NCBI GenBank assembly: GCA_963713085.1
Contig: CAVQKQ010000022.1
Coordinates: 62,001 to 126,000 of the forward strand
Reading direction: 5' to 3'
Length of the DNA stretch: 64,000 bases
Origin: PFJX01 sp963713085
Lineage (GTDB): Bacteria > Pseudomonadota > Gammaproteobacteria > Burkholderiales > Thiobacillaceae
Below the pieces are notes generated by a model. It was not told the origin of the DNA. It made no database searches and was given only the letters and a program-made list of their open reading frames with translations. The position numbers and the translations under genes were made by a program. Numbering within the stretch: the stretch's first letter is position 1; each line of letters begins with the position of its first letter. Below are positions 1 to 8,987 of the stretch, piece after piece.

Positions 1-447
1 GCCAGCGTGTTCGTCTACCCGGAGGTGGACGATTCCATCCAGATCGAGATCAACCCGGCGGACCTGCGCGTCGACACCTTCCGCGCCTCCGGCGCCGGCG
101 GCCAGCACATCAACAAGACCGACTCGGCGATCCGCATCACCCACCTGCCCACCAACATCGTGGTCCAGTGCCAGAACGACCGCTCCCAGCACAAGAACCG
201 GGCCGAGGCCATGTCCATGCTGAAGGCGCGCCTGTACGAGGCCGAACTGCGCAAGCGCCAGGCCGAGCAGCAGAAGCTGGAAGACTCCAAGAGCGACATC
301 GGCTGGGGCCACCAGATCCGCAGCTACGTGCTGGACCAGTCGCGCATCAAGGACCTGCGCACCAACTACGAAGTGGGCAATACCCAGGCGGTGCTGGACG
401 GTGACCTGGACGCTTTCATCGAAGCCTCCCTCAAGCAGGGCGTCTGA
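1..447 (+). CDS. prfB: Peptide chain release factor 2, C-terminal part (gene starts before the window)
   Basis: This is the C-terminal 148 codons of the class I release factor that reads UGA and UAA stops and triggers peptidyl-tRNA hydrolysis on the ribosome. The reading frame is open to the first base of the window, so the 5' part, including any programmed frameshift site, lies outside. The hydrolysis motif is visible as GAGGQHINKTDSAIRITH, followed by the conserved NDRSQHKN segment. RF-2 rather than RF-1 is inferred mainly from lysS lying 20 bp downstream, a pairing common in proteobacteria, and from the end DAFIEASLKQGV. The first in-frame GTG at position 7 is internal and not the true start. 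Confidence 0.95.
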   Translation, partial: ASVFVYPEVDDSIQIEINPADLRVDTFRASGAGGQHINKTDSAIRITHLPTNIVVQCQNDRSQHKNRAEAMSMLKARLYEAELRKRQAEQQKLEDSKSDIGWGHQIRSYVLDQSRIKDLRTNYEVGNTQAVLDGDLDAFIEASLKQGV

Positions 448-467
448 CCAATCAATTTGAACAAACA

Positions 468-1973
468 ATGAACACAGAAAACACCCAGACCCCGCAAGAC
501 GAAAACCAGATCATCGCCGAGCGGCGCGAGAAGCTCGCGGCCATTCGCGCCCAGGGCATCGCCTTCCCCAACGATTTCCAGCGCACCGACTACGCCGCCG
601 ACCTGCACACGGTCCACACCGCAGCAACCAAGGAAGAATTGGAGTCCGCCCCCGTCAACGTGCAACTGGCCGGGCGCATGATGCTGAAGCGGGTCATGGG
701 CAAGGCCAGCTTCGCCACGCTCCAGGACATGAGCGGCCGCATGCAGATCTACGTATCCAGGGAAGCGGTGGGCGAGGAGGCCTACGACGCCTTCAAGCGC
801 ATGGACCTGGGCGACATCCTGGGCGTGGCCGGCAGCCTGTTCCGCACCAAGACCAACGAACTGACCATCCAGTGCACCTCGGTACGTTTGCTCACCAAGG
901 CCCTGCGGCCCCTGCCGGAGAAGTTCCACGGTCTCACCGACCAGGAGCAGAAATACCGCCAGCGCTACCTGGACCTGATCACCAACGAGGATTCGCGCCG
1001 CACCTTCATGGTCCGCTCCAAGGTCATCCAGGCCATGCGCGAATTCTTTACCTCCCACGGCTACCTGGAGGTGGAGACGCCCATGATGCATCCCATCCCG
1101 GGCGGCGCCAACGCCAAGCCCTTCATGACCCACCACAACGCCCTGGACATGCAGTTGTTCCTGCGCATCGCCCCGGAGCTGTACCTCAAGCGCCTGGTTG
1201 TGGGCGGCCTGGAAAAAGTTTTTGAGATCAACCGCAACTTCCGCAACGAAGGCATCTCCACCCGCCACAACCCGGAATTCACCATGGTGGAGTTCTACGA
1301 AGCGTATCGGGACTACCGCTACCTGATGGACTTCACCGAGGCCATGTTCCGGGACATCGCGCAGAATGTGCTGGGCACCGTCCTAGTGCCCTACCAGGGC
1401 CACCAGATCGACCTGGGCGCCCCCTTCGCCCGCATGACCGCACTGGACGCGGTGCGCCACTACCACCCGGACCTGAAGGACGCCCCCCTGCACGACAAGG
1501 ACTTCGTCATCGCCGAACTGCAGCGCCGCAAGATCGGCTACCGGCCCCATGACGGCCTGGGCGGCCTGCAACTGACCCTGTTCGAGGAAACCACCGAACA
1601 CCTGCTGATCCAGCCCACCTTCATCATCGACTACCCGGCCGAGACCTCGCCCCTGGCACGCCGCAACGATACCAACCCAGACATCACCGACCGCTTCGAA
1701 CTGTTCATGGTGGGCCGGGAAATTGCCAACGGCTTCTCCGAGCTCAACGATCCGGAGGACCAGGAAGCCCGCTTCGATGCCCAGGTCGCCGCTAAAGAAG
1801 CCGGTGACGAGGAAGCCATGTTCAAGGACAAGGACTACATCCGCGCCCTGGAGCATGGCCTGCCGCCCACCGCCGGCGAAGGCATCGGCATCGACCGGCT
1901 GATCATGCTGCTCACCGACTCCCCGAGCATCCGCGACGTGATCCTGTTTCCGCAGTTGCGGCGGGAGGAGTGA
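468..1973 (+). CDS. lysS: Lysine--tRNA ligase, class II
   Basis: A 501-residue class II lysyl-tRNA synthetase that charges tRNA-Lys in the cytoplasm. An N-terminal OB-fold anticodon-binding region (about residues 60-170, with VAGSLFRTKTNELTI) precedes the catalytic domain. Motif 2 is seen as FRNEGISTRHNPEFTMVEFY and motif 3 as GIGIDRLIMLLTDSPSIRDV near the C-terminus. The length is normal for the family. The ATG lies 20 bp after the prfB stop, so the two are probably cotranscribed. There is no strong Shine-Dalgarno sequence before this ATG, only a purine-rich AACAA stretch. Confidence 0.98.
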   Translation: MNTENTQTPQDENQIIAERREKLAAIRAQGIAFPNDFQRTDYAADLHTVHTAATKEELESAPVNVQLAGRMMLKRVMGKASFATLQDMSGRMQIYVSREAVGEEAYDAFKRMDLGDILGVAGSLFRTKTNELTIQCTSVRLLTKALRPLPEKFHGLTDQEQKYRQRYLDLITNEDSRRTFMVRSKVIQAMREFFTSHGYLEVETPMMHPIPGGANAKPFMTHHNALDMQLFLRIAPELYLKRLVVGGLEKVFEINRNFRNEGISTRHNPEFTMVEFYEAYRDYRYLMDFTEAMFRDIAQNVLGTVLVPYQGHQIDLGAPFARMTALDAVRHYHPDLKDAPLHDKDFVIAELQRRKIGYRPHDGLGGLQLTLFEETTEHLLIQPTFIIDYPAETSPLARRNDTNPDITDRFELFMVGREIANGFSELNDPEDQEARFDAQVAAKEAGDEEAMFKDKDYIRALEHGLPPTAGEGIGIDRLIMLLTDSPSIRDVILFPQLRREE

Positions 1974-2107
1974 GGATCATCACCGGCGAGCTAGAAGGGT
2001 GTCCGAAGTCTGTCTTTGTATGCTCCCCCCCGGCAAATTGGGGACACTTCCGCATGTGGGAATCCAGGCATAACTTGTCTGGGAAGAAACGGTGAGCGCG
2101 ATGATAA

Positions 2108-2284
2108 AGCCTCAGGAATTACCACCTGCTGCCCGCAATGCATGGCAACCTGCTGGCCCGCCTGGACAGGTTCGGCGTGGCCCGCGCTGAATTCGAGCGG
2201 GCCGCGAATCTGACCGGGAATGCATGGGAACGCACACATCCCTTCGCCAGTGCTAATCGGCTGCAGGAGAACGCAACTTATTGA
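2108..2284 (+). pseudogene. Decayed C-terminal remnant of a DUF6596-type ECF sigma factor
   Basis: Reading from 2108 after two adjacent stop codons (TGA 2102-2104, TAA 2105-2107), the frame gives SLRNYHLLPAMHGNLLAR, then LDRFGVARAEFERAANLTGN, and stops at 2282-2284. The pattern of HLLPA...LLARL.R...AR.EFERAA.LT.NA.ER matches the helical C-terminal tail of SigJ/RpoE-like factors with a DUF6596 domain, as recalled from the family. No sigma-2 or sigma-4 region is present upstream, so this is a fragment. The family call rests on pattern memory and would need a profile search. Confidence 0.55.
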
Positions 2285-2314
2285 TCAGGTGATCGGACAG
2301 CCGGAGAACCGAAT

Positions 2315-2340
2315 CCCGGGCTGGACGACACCAGCCCGGG
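2315..2340. terminator. Perfect inverted repeat, possible bidirectional terminator
   Basis: CCCGGGCTGG - ACGACA - CCAGCCCGGG forms a 10-bp GC-rich stem with a 6-nt loop, lying 45 bp past the stop of the minus-strand chemoreceptor gene. No T-run follows on either strand, so intrinsic termination is uncertain; it could act as an mRNA 3' end stabiliser. Confidence 0.45.
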
Positions 2341-2385
2341 ACCTGCATGGATGAGGCGTAGGCGAGCCAAACGCCCGCCTCGCAA

Positions 2386-4032
2386 TCACCGGTCCAGATG
2401 GAAGCGGCTTACCGAGGCCCTCAGATGGCCGGCCAATTCCGACAGCTCCCCGGCGGCGCGCGCGGAGTTCTGGGAGGCCTGGCGGTTTTTCTGGGCCATG
2501 CCCAGGATCTCGTTGACGCGTTCGCTGATGGCATTGCTTGCCGCATCCTCTTCTGACCTGAGATTGTCGATCTCGTGGCTCAGGTTGGTGACGTGGTTCA
2601 CGGCCTTGTTGACGGCCTCGATGGCCTCACCCGCCTGGGTGGCCATGCTCACGCCCTCGTCCACCTGCCTGCGACCCTGTTCCATCGAGGACACGGTGCG
2701 CTCCGTCTCCTGCTGGATGGTGTTGATGGTGACGGAGATGTCGCCGGTGGCCTTGGCGGTGCGTTCCGCCAGCTTCCTCACCTCGTCGGCCACCACGGCG
2801 AATCCGCGTCCCTGCTCGCCGGCCCGGGCGGCCTCGATGGCGGCGTTGAGCGCCAGCAGGTTGGTCTGGTCGGCGATATCCTTGATCACCCCCACGATGC
2901 GCCCGATTTCCTCGGAGTGCTGGCCCAGGGTGGTGACCGCCCGGGAGGCGTCCGTCACCGAATCCGAAATGCTCTGTATCCCCCTGCTGGCCGCCAGAAC
3001 CACGTCCTTGCCCTGACGGGCCAGGGTGCTGGCCTGGTCGGCCGCCGAGACAATGGTGGCGATATTCTGGCCGACGTGATCGGTCGTCTTAATGAGTTCC
3101 CCGCTGGCCTGGGCGGTATCCCGTGCCAGGGATTCCTGCTGGTCCGAGGTCTGGAGCACCTCGGCGCTGTTTTCCGCGGTGCGGGTGGAGGCCTTGCTGA
3201 CCTCTTCCGCCGAAACCCTGATCTCGCCGATCAAGGTTGAGATCTCCGTGGCCATCAGATTGAAACTGGTGGCGACCTGCGCCAGTTCGTCCTTGCCCAG
3301 AATGGAGGCGTGTCCGCTCAGGTCCCCCTTGGCGAACTGCTCGGTGGCCCGCTTGAGTTCCATGGCGGGTTGCACGATCGAGCGCCTTATGAACAGGCTG
3401 AGAAGGATGGAGAGCGCCAGTCCCACGGCAATGGTGACCAGAGAGGTCGCCTGCACGATGTTGGTCAGCTTGCCCAGTTTGTCGCGGTCTGACTGGGCGG
3501 AATTGGAGTAGAAGTCGATGAGGCCGTTGGTGGTCTCGGACACCTTTTCGTACTTCGGCACCATGGCGGTCTTGTAGTGATGGTCGGCGCCCTCGAGGTT
3601 TTCCGCCGATAGGAAGTCACGCATGGGCATCAGGCCTTCGATCCCGAAGGTCTTGCGGGCGGCGACGTAGTCGTCGAACAGCCGCTTCTCCTCCACGGAC
3701 ATGCTGCGCTTCCCGAAGGCATTCAGGCCTTCGGTGATGTGGGCCGTAATCTTGTCGATGGCGTCGAACTTGTCCTGGGCGGCGAACGCGTCCCCAGACA
3801 GGCGCGCTTCCAGGATGAGCCGGTAGAGGAGCAGTTGCTTGTAGCGTACGTCCTGGATCTGGTTGAGGGCGATGATGTCCTGGTCGTACATGCGCGCCGC
3901 CGTCTGCGTCGCCTGGCGGATGCCCCAGATGCCGGCCACGCCCACCACCAGCAGCATGAAAGCGAGAAACAGGGTCAGGCCCAGCAGGCGTGCACCAATA
4001 GAAAAGTTGTTCAGATACTTCGTGAAATTCAT
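2386..4032 (-). CDS. Methyl-accepting chemotaxis protein with 4-helix-bundle-type sensor domain
   Basis: A 548-residue transmembrane chemoreceptor. A first membrane helix (about residues 13-38) is followed by a helical periplasmic sensor of about 150 residues, a second membrane helix (about 192-215), a HAMP linker and a coiled-coil signalling domain. The conserved hairpin tip reads DIADQTNLLALNAAIEAARA and GRGFAVVADEVRKLAERT, which contacts CheA/CheW. The ATG at 4032 is preferred because GGAGGAAAC lies directly before it and it begins just ahead of the first membrane helix; longer in-frame starts add an unlikely 100-residue leader. A sigma-28 promoter is seen upstream (4068-4094). The C-terminus ends RFHLDR and lacks the NWETF-type CheR/CheB tether. 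The ligand cannot be told from the sequence. Confidence 0.93.
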   Translation of the reverse strand: MNFTKYLNNFSIGARLLGLTLFLAFMLLVVGVAGIWGIRQATQTAARMYDQDIIALNQIQDVRYKQLLLYRLILEARLSGDAFAAQDKFDAIDKITAHITEGLNAFGKRSMSVEEKRLFDDYVAARKTFGIEGLMPMRDFLSAENLEGADHHYKTAMVPKYEKVSETTNGLIDFYSNSAQSDRDKLGKLTNIVQATSLVTIAVGLALSILLSLFIRRSIVQPAMELKRATEQFAKGDLSGHASILGKDELAQVATSFNLMATEISTLIGEIRVSAEEVSKASTRTAENSAEVLQTSDQQESLARDTAQASGELIKTTDHVGQNIATIVSAADQASTLARQGKDVVLAASRGIQSISDSVTDASRAVTTLGQHSEEIGRIVGVIKDIADQTNLLALNAAIEAARAGEQGRGFAVVADEVRKLAERTAKATGDISVTINTIQQETERTVSSMEQGRRQVDEGVSMATQAGEAIEAVNKAVNHVTNLSHEIDNLRSEEDAASNAISERVNEILGMAQKNRQASQNSARAAGELSELAGHLRASVSRFHLDR

Positions 4033-4417
4033 GTTTCCTCCGGTGGCTTCACCAAGTCTTCGTGCCTGCTTCGGCAAGACCCGGGAAAACTTTAACTTTT
4101 TTCCAGTTTGCCGACGTTTTGCAGACCCGCGCACAGTCGCCTGTAATCGCCGGTTCGGGCGGCTGCGGAATATTACGCATGTCTTCCAGCTTTTCAATTC
4201 GGCCTGCGAAGATTGCCGTCCTACACTCCAAGCCATGGGAACATTTCCCGAGAACTGTATCGTCCAGTTGGACAGCCACATGGCTCGGTTTTCATTGCCA
4301 CCTAGTAATGTGGAGGAGTGCTTTGAAAACACCTTGCCCTATCCCACTCGCGCAATCCGCTGCGGCCAAACCATGGCATCCTTCCACCCACGCCATAGAC
4401 AACCAGCCAAGAATTCC
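4033..4417. other. Divergent intergenic region between chemoreceptor and moxR, 385 bp
   Basis: Contains the sigma-28-type promoter of the chemoreceptor gene (4068-4094, minus strand). The region is less GC-rich than its neighbours. No gene was recognised on either strand; the open frames that cross it are extensions of the flanking genes. A promoter for moxR must lie here but none stands out. Confidence 0.6.
4068..4094 (-). promoter_or_regulatory. Sigma-28 (FliA) promoter of the chemoreceptor gene
   Basis: On the minus strand TAAAGTTT, an 11-bp spacer and GCCGAAGC are seen, 14 of 16 positions of the FliA consensus TAAAGTTT-N11-GCCGATAA at exact spacing. It ends 35 bp upstream of the ATG at 4032. 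This places the receptor in the late flagellar/chemotaxis regulon (inference from consensus). Confidence 0.8.
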
Positions 4418-5332
4418 ATGAATCCCGTGCTCACACGCGCCCTGGACCAGATCAACCGGATTGTCCTGGGCAAGGACCTGCAGGTCCGCCTGTGCCTGGC
4501 CTGCCTCCTGGCCCGAGGCCATCTGCTCATCGAAGACGCCCCGGGGGTCGGCAAGACCACCCTGGCCCATGCCCTGGCCCGCACTTTGGGGCTGGACTTC
4601 CACCGCATCCAGTTCACCAGCGACCTGCTCCCCGCCGACATCCTGGGGGCGGCCATCTACGACCGGGAAAGCGGCACTTTCACCTTCCACCCCGGCCCCA
4701 TTTTCGCCCAGGTGATCCTGGCCGACGAGATCAACCGGGCCAGCCCCAAGGCCCAAAGCGCCCTGTTGGAGGCCATGGAAGAAAGCCAGGTGACCGTGGA
4801 GGGTGAGACCCGGCCCCTGCCCTCGCCCTTCTTCGTCATCGCCACCCAGAACCCCTCGGAACAGGTCGGCACCTTCCCATTGCCGGATTCCCAACTGGAC
4901 CGTTTCCTGATGCGCATCCGCCTGGGTTTCCCAGGCCGGGGCGCAGAGCGTGCCCTGCTCAAGGGCGAGGACCGGCGCGACCTGCTGGCGGCTCTGAACC
5001 CTATGCTGACCCCCGTGGAATTCATGGAACAGCAGCGCGCCGCCATGAGGACACACGTTTCCGACGCCTTGCTGGATTACCTCCAGGCCCTGATCCACGC
5101 CAGTCGAAGCGACAGCCGCTTCGCCGCCGGCCTGTCGCCCCGGGCCGGGCTGGGCCTGCTGCGGGCCGCCCAGGCATGGGCCTACCTGGTCGGACGCGAT
5201 TTCGTCCAGCCCGAGGATATCCAGGCCGTGCTGCCAGCGCTGGTCCCCCATCGCCTGTTCCCGGCGGCGGGCCAGGGCGCGCCCCGGGAGGACTGGGCCG
5301 CGGGACTGCTGCTGGAAGTGCCCATCCCCTGA
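4418..5332 (+). CDS. MoxR-family AAA+ ATPase
   Basis: A 304-residue MoxR ATPase, a chaperone-like AAA+ protein usually encoded with DUF58 and VWA or transglutaminase proteins. Walker A is APGVGKTT at about residues 41-48, Walker B is LADEINRASPKAQ near residue 104, and sensor 1 lies at FFVIATQNPSEQ. The ATG at 4418 begins MNPVLTRALDQIN; an in-frame ATG at 4373 is an alternative that adds 15 residues. The stop overlaps the next ATG (TGATG), so translation is probably coupled. The substrate is unknown. Confidence 0.93.
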   Translation: MNPVLTRALDQINRIVLGKDLQVRLCLACLLARGHLLIEDAPGVGKTTLAHALARTLGLDFHRIQFTSDLLPADILGAAIYDRESGTFTFHPGPIFAQVILADEINRASPKAQSALLEAMEESQVTVEGETRPLPSPFFVIATQNPSEQVGTFPLPDSQLDRFLMRIRLGFPGRGAERALLKGEDRRDLLAALNPMLTPVEFMEQQRAAMRTHVSDALLDYLQALIHASRSDSRFAAGLSPRAGLGLLRAAQAWAYLVGRDFVQPEDIQAVLPALVPHRLFPAAGQGAPREDWAAGLLLEVPIP

Positions 5333-6291
5333 TGGCTGTTGGCGGCGCCCGACTGCGCTATATCCCCTGGCGCCCGCCCGTCATGGAAAGCGGGCCGATC
5401 CGGCTCAACGCCCGCCGCCTCTACATCCTCCCCACCCGCGCCGGCCTGATCTACGCCCTGCTGATGCTGGGCCTGCTGGTGGGCGCCATGAATTACAGCG
5501 TCAGCCTGGCCTACCTATTCACCTTCTGGCTTGCCGGCCTGGGCATCGTGGCAATGCTCCACACCCAGCGCAACCTGGCGGGCCTGACGGTTCGGGACAA
5601 GGCCGTGGTGCCCGTGTTCGCGGGTGGAACGGCCTGCTTCACTTTGTTGCTGGAAAACCCCGGCTCCGCCCCACGTCCCCGCATCGGCATTGTCCACCCG
5701 CTGGGAGAAGGAACTGTCTGCGATATCCCCGGAAGCGGCGGGGCCGAGTTGGAACTCCTGCTGCCCCAACCCCTGCGCGGTTGGCACCGGCCCGGACGCT
5801 TCGCCCTGGAAACCCGGTTCCCGCTGGGCTTGTTCCGCTGCTGGACGGTCCTGGAACTGGATTGGGGCGTGCTGGTGTATCCCGCGCCGGCCCGGGATTA
5901 CCTGCCCCTTCCCCCTGCCCGGGCCGGCGCTCAAACCGGCCTTGACAGCCAGGCCGAGGGTGATGAATTCGCCGGCCTGCGCACCTATCAGCCCGGCGAC
6001 CCGCCCCGCCGCATCGCCTGGAAGGCAGCCAGCCGGGGGCGGGACCTGGTCACCAAGCAGTTCGCCGGCCAGGCGGGCGGGCACCTTCGCCTGGACTGGA
6101 GCGACACCCCTGAACGTGATCCAGAAGGCCGCCTGTCCCGGCTCACCCGCTGGGCCCTGGACGCCCATGGGGCGGGGATCGCCTTCGAACTGGCCTTGCC
6201 CGGTCGCCTGATCCCGGCCGGCAGCGGCGAGGCCCATCTGCGTTCGTGCCTTGAAGCAATGGCGCGTTACGGCCGGGAAGCCGCACCATGA
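5332..6291 (+). CDS. DUF58 domain protein, MoxR-associated
   Basis: A 319-residue protein with two adjacent membrane segments near the N-terminus (about residues 38-75) and a cytoplasmic DUF58 domain whose signature GLRTYQPGDPPRRIAWKA is clear near residue 215. DUF58 proteins pair with MoxR ATPases; their biochemical role is not established. The ATG overlaps the moxR stop by one base, and the stop overlaps the next gene's ATG (ATGA at 6288-6291). The tight coupling of all three genes argues for one membrane-associated complex. Confidence 0.92.
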   Translation: MAVGGARLRYIPWRPPVMESGPIRLNARRLYILPTRAGLIYALLMLGLLVGAMNYSVSLAYLFTFWLAGLGIVAMLHTQRNLAGLTVRDKAVVPVFAGGTACFTLLLENPGSAPRPRIGIVHPLGEGTVCDIPGSGGAELELLLPQPLRGWHRPGRFALETRFPLGLFRCWTVLELDWGVLVYPAPARDYLPLPPARAGAQTGLDSQAEGDEFAGLRTYQPGDPPRRIAWKAASRGRDLVTKQFAGQAGGHLRLDWSDTPERDPEGRLSRLTRWALDAHGAGIAFELALPGRLIPAGSGEAHLRSCLEAMARYGREAAP

Positions 6292-8273
6292 CCGGGTCCG
6301 CTAATCGGCGCGCCTTCCTGCTATGGCAGATCCTGCCACTGGCGGGGGTGCTGGCGCCCCATGCCCGGCAAATGCCTCTCTGGATCAGCCTGGCATGGCT
6401 CCTGTGTGCCGGCTGGAGCCTGCACGCGATCGGTCATACCAGGCATCCCTGGGAGAAATGGCTGAAAAGCGCCCTCGTCCTGGCGGGCACTGGCGGCGTG
6501 CTGCTGCAATTCGGCACCGTGCTGGGCCCGGTCGGCGGCATTGCCATGCTGGTCTTCCTGTCTGGAGCCAAGTTGCTGGAGTGCGACAGCCGCCGCGACC
6601 GAACCGCCATCCTGTTCTTGGGCTGCTTCCTCCTGGTGGCCTACTTCCTCAGCGCACAGGACCTGCCCAGCGCGGCGTATATGGCCTTGGCAGCAGTGGG
6701 ACTGGTGGCGGGGCTCATCGCCAACCAGGGCCCGCCGCAACCGCAATGGGACGGCGCAGCCATTCGCCGCACCCTGGCCCTGTCTGCCCGTCTGCTGCTC
6801 CAGGCCCTGCCCCTGGCCCTGTTCCTGTTCCTCCTGTTCCCGCGCCTGCACGGTCCCCTCTGGGGACTGCCCCAACAGGGGATCGCCAGGACCGGCCTGT
6901 CCGACCGGATGAGTCCGGGGGATTTCGGCCGCCTCATCCTGTCCGACGAGATCGCCTTCCGGGTGGAGTTCACGGGGACCAACCCCGAAAGCAGCGCGCT
7001 TTATTGGCGCGGTCCCGTGCTATGGGACTACGACGGCCGCACCTGGCTTACCCGGGGTCCGATCCCGCGCGATCCGCTGGAGGGCGTGGGACGGGGCCCG
7101 ACACTGCGCTATACCATCACCCTGGAGCCCCACCATCAGCGCTGGCTGTTCCTGCTGGGCCTGCCGAAGACCCTGCCCCCCCTGGCCGCCGACCTGACGC
7201 CCGACTGGCAATGGGTCGCCAGGCAACCGGTGACCCAACGCCTGCGCTATCAGGTGGAGGCCTATCCGGACTACCTGATGAATTCCGAACTCAGTCCGGC
7301 CGCCAGGGCCCGGGCGCTGGCCTTGCCTGAATGGGTCAACCCCAGGGCACGCCGGCTGGCCCGGGGCTGGGCCGACAGCGCGGCCACTCCCATGACCATC
7401 GTCAACCAGGCCCTGGCCCGTTTCCGGACCGAATCGTTCTATTACACCCTCAACCCACCCGCCCTGGGGGAGGATGCGGTGGACGACTTCCTGTTCGGTG
7501 CCAAGCGCGGCTTCTGCGAACACTATGCCAGCAGCTTCGTGTTTCTGATGCGCGCGGCCGGCATCCCGGCCCGGGTGGTGACCGGCTATCAGGGCGGCGA
7601 ATACAACCGCCTGGGCAATTACTGGATCGTCAGGGACCGGGATGCCCACGCCTGGGCCGAGGTCTGGCTGCAAGGCCGGGGTTGGGTGCGGGTGGACCCG
7701 ACCGCCGCCGTCGCGCCCGATCGGGTGGAACGAGGCCTGGAAGCCGCCCTGCCCGCTTCGGAGCGCCGCGTCGGCCTGGTAGACCTGGATGGCAACTGGC
7801 TGCGCCCCCTGCGCCTGGGGTGGGACCTTCTCAACAACAACTGGAACCAGTGGGTGCTGGGCTACGACCAGCAACGTCAGCGCCGGCTGCTGTCCAGCCT
7901 GATGCCCATGCTTGGCACGCTGCAGGGCATGGTCATTGCCATGGTGGCCAGCAGCGCTGTCATCCTGTTGATCCTCTCGGCGCGGCTGTTTCGCCTGCGC
8001 GCACCACCTGGCGACGCAACGGACCGCGCCTTTGACAGTTTCTGCAGGAAGCTAGTGTCCCTGGGCGTGACACGCGGGGCCGCGGAGGGCCCCGAAAACT
8101 TCGCCGGTCGCGCCGCCCTGGCCCGTCCCGACCTGACTGACGACATCCTTGAAATCACCCGGATGTATGTCGGCCTGAAATACGGAAACCTCGACGGCAG
8201 TGACCGGAAGCTCCGGCTAGGTTCGCTCGCCGCGGCGGTACGCCGCTTCCGCCCGCCCCGGCGCGCCCCTTGA
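6288..8273 (+). CDS. TgpA-like membrane transglutaminase (DUF3488 + transglutaminase core)
   Basis: A 661-residue protein with an N-terminal block of five to six membrane helices (about residues 10-190), a periplasmic transglutaminase-like domain and a C-terminal membrane helix (about 540-565) followed by a DUF4129-like tail. The Cys-His-Asp triad is visible as GFCEHYASSF, RDAHAWAEVW and VDPTAA. Pseudomonas TgpA, the best-known homologue, is essential and has a periplasmic catalytic domain; its substrate is not settled. This is the third gene of the MoxR-DUF58-TgpA operon. The stop is 35 bp before nikR. Confidence 0.92.
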   Translation: MTGSANRRAFLLWQILPLAGVLAPHARQMPLWISLAWLLCAGWSLHAIGHTRHPWEKWLKSALVLAGTGGVLLQFGTVLGPVGGIAMLVFLSGAKLLECDSRRDRTAILFLGCFLLVAYFLSAQDLPSAAYMALAAVGLVAGLIANQGPPQPQWDGAAIRRTLALSARLLLQALPLALFLFLLFPRLHGPLWGLPQQGIARTGLSDRMSPGDFGRLILSDEIAFRVEFTGTNPESSALYWRGPVLWDYDGRTWLTRGPIPRDPLEGVGRGPTLRYTITLEPHHQRWLFLLGLPKTLPPLAADLTPDWQWVARQPVTQRLRYQVEAYPDYLMNSELSPAARARALALPEWVNPRARRLARGWADSAATPMTIVNQALARFRTESFYYTLNPPALGEDAVDDFLFGAKRGFCEHYASSFVFLMRAAGIPARVVTGYQGGEYNRLGNYWIVRDRDAHAWAEVWLQGRGWVRVDPTAAVAPDRVERGLEAALPASERRVGLVDLDGNWLRPLRLGWDLLNNNWNQWVLGYDQQRQRRLLSSLMPMLGTLQGMVIAMVASSAVILLILSARLFRLRAPPGDATDRAFDSFCRKLVSLGVTRGAAEGPENFAGRAALARPDLTDDILEITRMYVGLKYGNLDGSDRKLRLGSLAAAVRRFRPPRRAP

Positions 8274-8308
8274 TACACTCATGCATCGGACCCAAATCGA
8301 GCCTGCTC

Positions 8309-8752
8309 ATGGAACGCTTCACCATCTCCCTGGACGAATCCCTGGCCCAGGAATTCGACGCCCTGATCCGGGCCCGCAGCTACGCCAACCGTTCCGAGGC
8401 GGTGCGCGACATGCTGCGCCGGGAACTGGAAAGCCATCGCCTGGACCGGGAGGAGGCCCCGTTCTGCGTGGCCAGCCTGTCCTACGTCTACAACCACCAC
8501 GAGCGACGCCTGGCGGAACGGCTCACGGACCTGCAGCACCATGCCCACGACCTGGTAGTCTCCACCATGCATGTCCACCTGGACCACGACAATTGCCTTG
8601 AAACCCTGTTCCTGCGTGGCGCCACGCCGGAAGTCCATGCCATCGCGGAGAAGATCTCCGCTGAGCGGGGCGTGCGCCACGCCTCCCTCAATCTGGTTCC
8701 CGTCGAAGCGGAAGGCATACACCATCATGTGCACAGCCGTCCGCGCACCTGA
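8309..8752 (+). CDS. nikR: Nickel-responsive transcriptional regulator NikR
   Basis: A 147-residue ribbon-helix-helix repressor that binds DNA when loaded with nickel. Residues 1-50 form the DNA-binding fold (MERFTISLDESLAQEFD, then SEAVRDMLRREL). The C-terminal ACT-like domain keeps the square-planar nickel ligands, HVH followed by Cys at the right spacing (HVHLDHDNC), and an upstream His in HHAHDL. The ATG at 8309 is preferred over a start 39 bp earlier because it begins exactly at the conserved fold. Its likely targets are the permease gene at 8988 and perhaps hydrogenase genes (inference). Confidence 0.96.
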   Translation: MERFTISLDESLAQEFDALIRARSYANRSEAVRDMLRRELESHRLDREEAPFCVASLSYVYNHHERRLAERLTDLQHHAHDLVVSTMHVHLDHDNCLETLFLRGATPEVHAIAEKISAERGVRHASLNLVPVEAEGIHHHVHSRPRT

Positions 8753-8919
8753 GACGGCCTTCCGCCGCCGATCAGCGGTTTTCTCCTTGCTCTGCTTATA
8801 CAGTCGTTACCCACGCAGGTGCCGAATGGCGCCGATCCATTCACCGCGTCACGCCTTTGAAATTACTTGCCCGCCCTGAGGCCCGGGCATGAGCGATGAG
8901 CCCCTCCCGAAATAATTGT

Positions 8920-8944
8920 TATGAGGTATTAACATTAGTTCATA
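8920..8944 (+). promoter_or_regulatory. Candidate NikR operator upstream of the nickel permease
   Basis: TATGA, a 15-bp AT-rich spacer and TCATA form an inverted repeat 44 bp before the permease ATG. The Escherichia coli NikR site is GTATGA-N16-TCATAC, so half-sites agree but the spacer is one base shorter. The position between nikR and a nickel transporter supports the call. Confidence 0.5.
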
Positions 8945-8987
8945 TTTATGATTCCATTGGCTGGTCGAACTACCCGGGAGAACCTCG

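Larger units (their letters stand above)
1974..2385. other. Intergenic region, 412 bp, with a gene remnant and an inverted repeat
   Basis: The stretch between lysS and the convergent chemoreceptor gene holds no intact gene. Two structures are seen and listed separately: a decayed C-terminal fragment resembling ECF sigma factors (2108-2284) and a perfect 10-bp inverted repeat (2315-2340). No tRNA-like fold was recognised. Confidence 0.6.

Noticed and set aside
2016..2213. 65-codon open frame between lysS and the chemoreceptor
   Set aside because: No ribosome site, no recognisable domain, and it overlaps the sigma-factor remnant in another frame.
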